Shown piece by piece: positions 6,464 to 8,165 of a stretch of 8,165 nucleotides of DNA. Source of the DNA: Pseudomonadota bacterium (GTDB taxonomy: Bacteria; Pseudomonadota; Gammaproteobacteria; Burkholderiales; SG8-39); NCBI GenBank assembly GCA_021847125.1, contig JAJZUK010000036.1, positions 1-8,165 on the forward strand, in the 5' to 3' direction. The translations under genes and the position numbers were made by a program. The notes under the pieces were generated by a model. The model searched no databases. It was given only the letters and a program-made list of their open reading frames with translations, and had not been told where the DNA came from. Position 1 is the first letter of the stretch. Each line of letters opens with the position of its first letter.

Positions 6464-6945
6464 TGGCGATCAAATATTACTGGGAAGACTTCACCCCGGG
6501 TTGGGTCATCGAGACCCCCACGCGCACGCTGTCGGAGGAGGACATCGTGCGCTTTGCCCGCGAATACGACCCGCAGATTTTCCATACCGACGCCGAAGCG
6601 GCGCGCGCCACGCCGTTCGGCGGCCTGATCGCGAGCGGCTGGCAGACCTGCGGTATCACCATGCGACTGATGTGCGACGGCTATCTGCTGGAAACGTCCT
6701 GCGCCGGCTCGCCGGGTCTGGAAGAGCTGCGCTGGCTGAAGCCGGTGCGCCCCGGGGACACGCTGCGCCTGAGGACGACCGTGCTCGAGTCCACGCCCTC
6801 CGGCAAACAGCCCAATCGCGGCACCGTGCTGTTTCGCTGGGATACGCTCAACCAGAACGACGAGATCGTGCTGTCCATGCGCGGCCGGCAGCTGTTCCTC
6901 AGACGCACACCGGCGCCGCCGCAGCAAGATTCGCTCAAGACATGA
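6463..6945 (+). CDS. MaoC-type dehydratase / (R)-specific enoyl-CoA hydratase, first copy
   Basis: This 160-residue single-hotdog protein belongs to the MaoC-like family, which hydrates trans-2-enoyl-CoA to (R)-3-hydroxyacyl-CoA or does the reverse. The catalytic block FAREYDPQIFHTDAEAA (31-47) carries Asp36 and His41, the expected Asp/His pair, then PFGGLIASGWQT (51-62) forms the hydratase motif. SPGLEELRWLKPVRPGDTLRLRTTVLES (83-110) is the usual substrate-pocket and second-strand region. The start ATG begins at the last base of the aldehyde dehydrogenase stop (TGATG), and no Shine-Dalgarno site is seen, so translation is probably coupled. The first 150 residues align without gaps to the next gene. 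Its C-terminus has a short extra tail of ten residues, APPQQDSLKT. Confidence 0.95.
   Translation: MAIKYYWEDFTPGWVIETPTRTLSEEDIVRFAREYDPQIFHTDAEAARATPFGGLIASGWQTCGITMRLMCDGYLLETSCAGSPGLEELRWLKPVRPGDTLRLRTTVLESTPSGKQPNRGTVLFRWDTLNQNDEIVLSMRGRQLFLRRTPAPPQQDSLKT
6471..6500 (+). repeat. 30-base direct repeat, copy 1
   Basis: This stretch near the start of the first MaoC gene matches 6950-6979 at 29 of 30 bases. It encodes KYYWEDFTPG. It is one of two near-identical blocks shared by the two genes at a 479-base offset, so it reflects gene duplication rather than a mobile element. Confidence 0.85.
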
Positions 6946-7400
6946 GCTACAAATATTACTGGGAAGACTTCGCCCCGGGCCAGGTGCGCGAGACCGGCGG
7001 CCACAGTCTGAGCGAAGACGAGATCATCGAATTCGCCAGGAAGTACGATCCGCAGCCCTTCCACATCGACAGGGACAAGGCGAAACAATCCGCTTTCGGC
7101 GGCCTGATCGCCAGCGGCTGGCAGACCGCCGGCCTATGCATGCGCATGCTCTGCGATCTCTATCTGCTCGAGTCCGCCAGCATGGGTTCGCCCGGCGTGG
7201 ACGAAGTGCGCTGGGTGAAACCGGTGCGCCCGGGCGACACCCTGCGCCTCAAGTCGACGGTGCTCGAGACGCGCGCCTCCGCGAGCCGCCCCGACATGGG
7301 CACGGTGCGCTCGCGCTCGGAGGTGTACAACCAGCGCGGCGAGCTGGTCATGCACATGTCGGGCGTAGGCATGTTCCGCCGACGCAATCCGGCGCAATAG
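6942..7400 (+). CDS. MaoC-type dehydratase / (R)-specific enoyl-CoA hydratase, second copy
   Basis: This 152-residue paralog of the preceding protein is about 57% identical over 150 ungapped residues (86 matches, hand count). It keeps Asp36 and His41 in FARKYDPQPFHIDRDKA (31-47), FGGLIASGWQT (52-62) and KPVRPGDTLRL (93-103). Differences cluster at 44-50, 111-119 and the C-terminal strands, where pocket or subunit-interface residues may differ. Its ATG overlaps the previous TGA by four bases (ATGA), with no obvious ribosome site, so coupling with copy one is likely. Both copies look catalytically competent, unlike heterodimeric dehydratases such as mycobacterial HadAB, where only one subunit is catalytic. 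A heterodimer or two chain-length specificities are both possible. The gene converges on the cardiolipin synthase gene with a 20-base gap. Confidence 0.95.
   Translation: MSYKYYWEDFAPGQVRETGGHSLSEDEIIEFARKYDPQPFHIDRDKAKQSAFGGLIASGWQTAGLCMRMLCDLYLLESASMGSPGVDEVRWVKPVRPGDTLRLKSTVLETRASASRPDMGTVRSRSEVYNQRGELVMHMSGVGMFRRRNPAQ
6950..6979 (+). repeat. 30-base direct repeat, copy 2
   Basis: This partner of 6471-6500 differs at one base (A to G, third position of a Thr/Ala codon context: TPG versus APG). It encodes KYYWEDFAPG at the start of the second MaoC gene. Confidence 0.85.
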
Positions 7401-7420
7401 GGATACGCTCGCGGTCCGAT

Positions 7421-8165
7421 TCAGTGTTTGCCGCCGTAGCCGGCCACGCCCATCAGCAACCGGGTGCAGCCATAAGCGCTCCAGATGAGCAGCCGCAGCC
7501 ACAGCGGCTTGCGATGCCAGGCGCGCTTGCCGACCACCCTGGCGCCGTCTTTCATGTGCTGCAGCAGGCTGCGGCGCAGGTCATGCGAAAAATGCAGGTC
7601 GTCGACCACGATATTGGCCTCGCGCGCAAGCATCAGGCTGAACGGGTCGATGTTCGATGAGCCCACCGTCGCCCAGCGCCGGTCGATCACCGCGACCTTG
7701 GCATGCAGGAAGCTCTTGTGATACTCGTAGATTTCCACCCCGGCATCGAGCAGCGACCCGTACAGCGCGCGCGAGGCATAGTGCAGCAGCGCGTATTCGA
7801 CCCTGCCCTGCAGCAGCAGCACGACGCGCACGCCGCGGCCGGCCGCAGAGCGCAGCGCGTGGCGGAATCGCGTCCCCGGGAAAAAATAGGCATTGGCGAT
7901 GATGACTTCCTTGTGCGCCTCGCGGATCGCCTCGAGATACGCATCCTCGATGTCGGAGCGATGGCGGAAATTGTCGCGCACTACCAGCACCGCATGCTGG
8001 GTGCCGCGCGCGGCGGCATCGGCCTGCGGATGTCGCTGCGCGCCGCGCTTCAGGCTCGCCCAGGCCACCCGGTGCCACAGGCGCGCGGTCTGCTCCAGCA
8101 CGTCCGCGACCAGAGGCCCCTCGATGCGCACGGCATAGTCGTAGCGCGGCGGCGTATGCCCCGGG
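7421..8165 (-). CDS. clsB: Cardiolipin synthase / phospholipase D family protein, C-terminal part, truncated by window edge
   Basis: Phospholipase D-type cardiolipin synthases join two phospholipid units at the inner membrane through two HKD motifs. Only the C-terminal portion is visible, about 248 residues, and the frame stays open to the right edge (GHTPPRYDYAVRIEGPLV). The second HKD motif is intact: LHAKVAVIDRRWATVGSSNID, with His, Lys and Asp in place and GSSN following, at about 7652-7705. DPFSLMLAREANIVV is the family's usual continuation. The first HKD motif is expected beyond 8165. The C-terminus has a basic stretch (KRAWHRK) then the hydrophobic segment PLWLRLLIWSAYGCTRLLMGVAGYG, likely membrane-associating. 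The layout fits ClsB (YbhO) of about 400 residues better than ClsA, whose membrane segments are N-terminal. The symbol is tentative. A GTG at 8131 is not the start. It converges on the MaoC pair, with no terminator in the 20-base gap. Confidence 0.93.
   Translation of the reverse strand, partial: PGHTPPRYDYAVRIEGPLVADVLEQTARLWHRVAWASLKRGAQRHPQADAAARGTQHAVLVVRDNFRHRSDIEDAYLEAIREAHKEVIIANAYFFPGTRFRHALRSAAGRGVRVVLLLQGRVEYALLHYASRALYGSLLDAGVEIYEYHKSFLHAKVAVIDRRWATVGSSNIDPFSLMLAREANIVVDDLHFSHDLRRSLLQHMKDGARVVGKRAWHRKPLWLRLLIWSAYGCTRLLMGVAGYGGKH

Noticed and set aside
6471..6979. Direct repeats as ends of a mobile element or attachment sites
   Set aside because: Both copies lie at the same codons of paralogous genes with a constant offset, so they come from gene duplication. 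There is no transposase or integrase.
7136..7660. 174-codon plus-strand frame spanning the MaoC / cardiolipin synthase junction
   Set aside because: It overlaps two well-supported genes on opposite strands and encodes no recognisable protein.

Overview
The window is GC-rich chromosomal DNA, densely packed with genes. Protein style, Shine-Dalgarno spacing and gene content suggest a proteobacterium, most likely a betaproteobacterium; this is inferred from sequence style, not from a marker gene. I see no mobile element, CRISPR array, tRNA or rRNA. Ten protein genes are supported, two of them cut by the window edges. No gap between genes exceeds about 190 bases.

Left part (1-2690): the 5' portion of a thiolase gene runs leftward off the window. 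It is divergent from a small SnoaL/NTF2-like protein gene. The 151-base gap between them holds a perfect 14-bp palindrome overlapping a plausible -10 element, so it is a good candidate operator. Next comes a complete DEAD-box RNA helicase gene (rhlE type) with a leader of about 130 bases, closed by a strong intrinsic terminator.

Middle part (2691-4523): a zinc-free MDR-family quinone oxidoreductase-like gene with its own promoter converges, with a 4-base gap, on a leftward gene for a conserved protein of unknown function. That gene is divergent from the next cluster.

Right part (4524-8165): a rightward cluster encodes a YbgC/4HBT-type acyl-CoA thioesterase, an NAD(P)-dependent aldehyde dehydrogenase and two tandem MaoC-type (R)-enoyl-CoA hydratases. 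The last three genes overlap at their stop/start codons (TGATG, then ATGA), so they are probably translated together. The two MaoC proteins are ungapped paralogs, about 57% identical by hand count, and share near-identical DNA blocks at a constant 479-base offset. A leftward cardiolipin synthase/phospholipase D gene, missing its 5' half, converges on them and runs off the right edge.

The shared theme is acyl-CoA and aldehyde metabolism: thiolase, thioesterase, aldehyde dehydrogenase, enoyl-CoA hydratases and a quinone reductase-like protein. The most interesting unit is the coupled aldehyde dehydrogenase plus double MaoC set. It holds as separate proteins the two domain types fused in PaaZ, with the hydratase duplicated. 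The substrate cannot be read from the sequence. I found no clear sign of a wholly new class of system.
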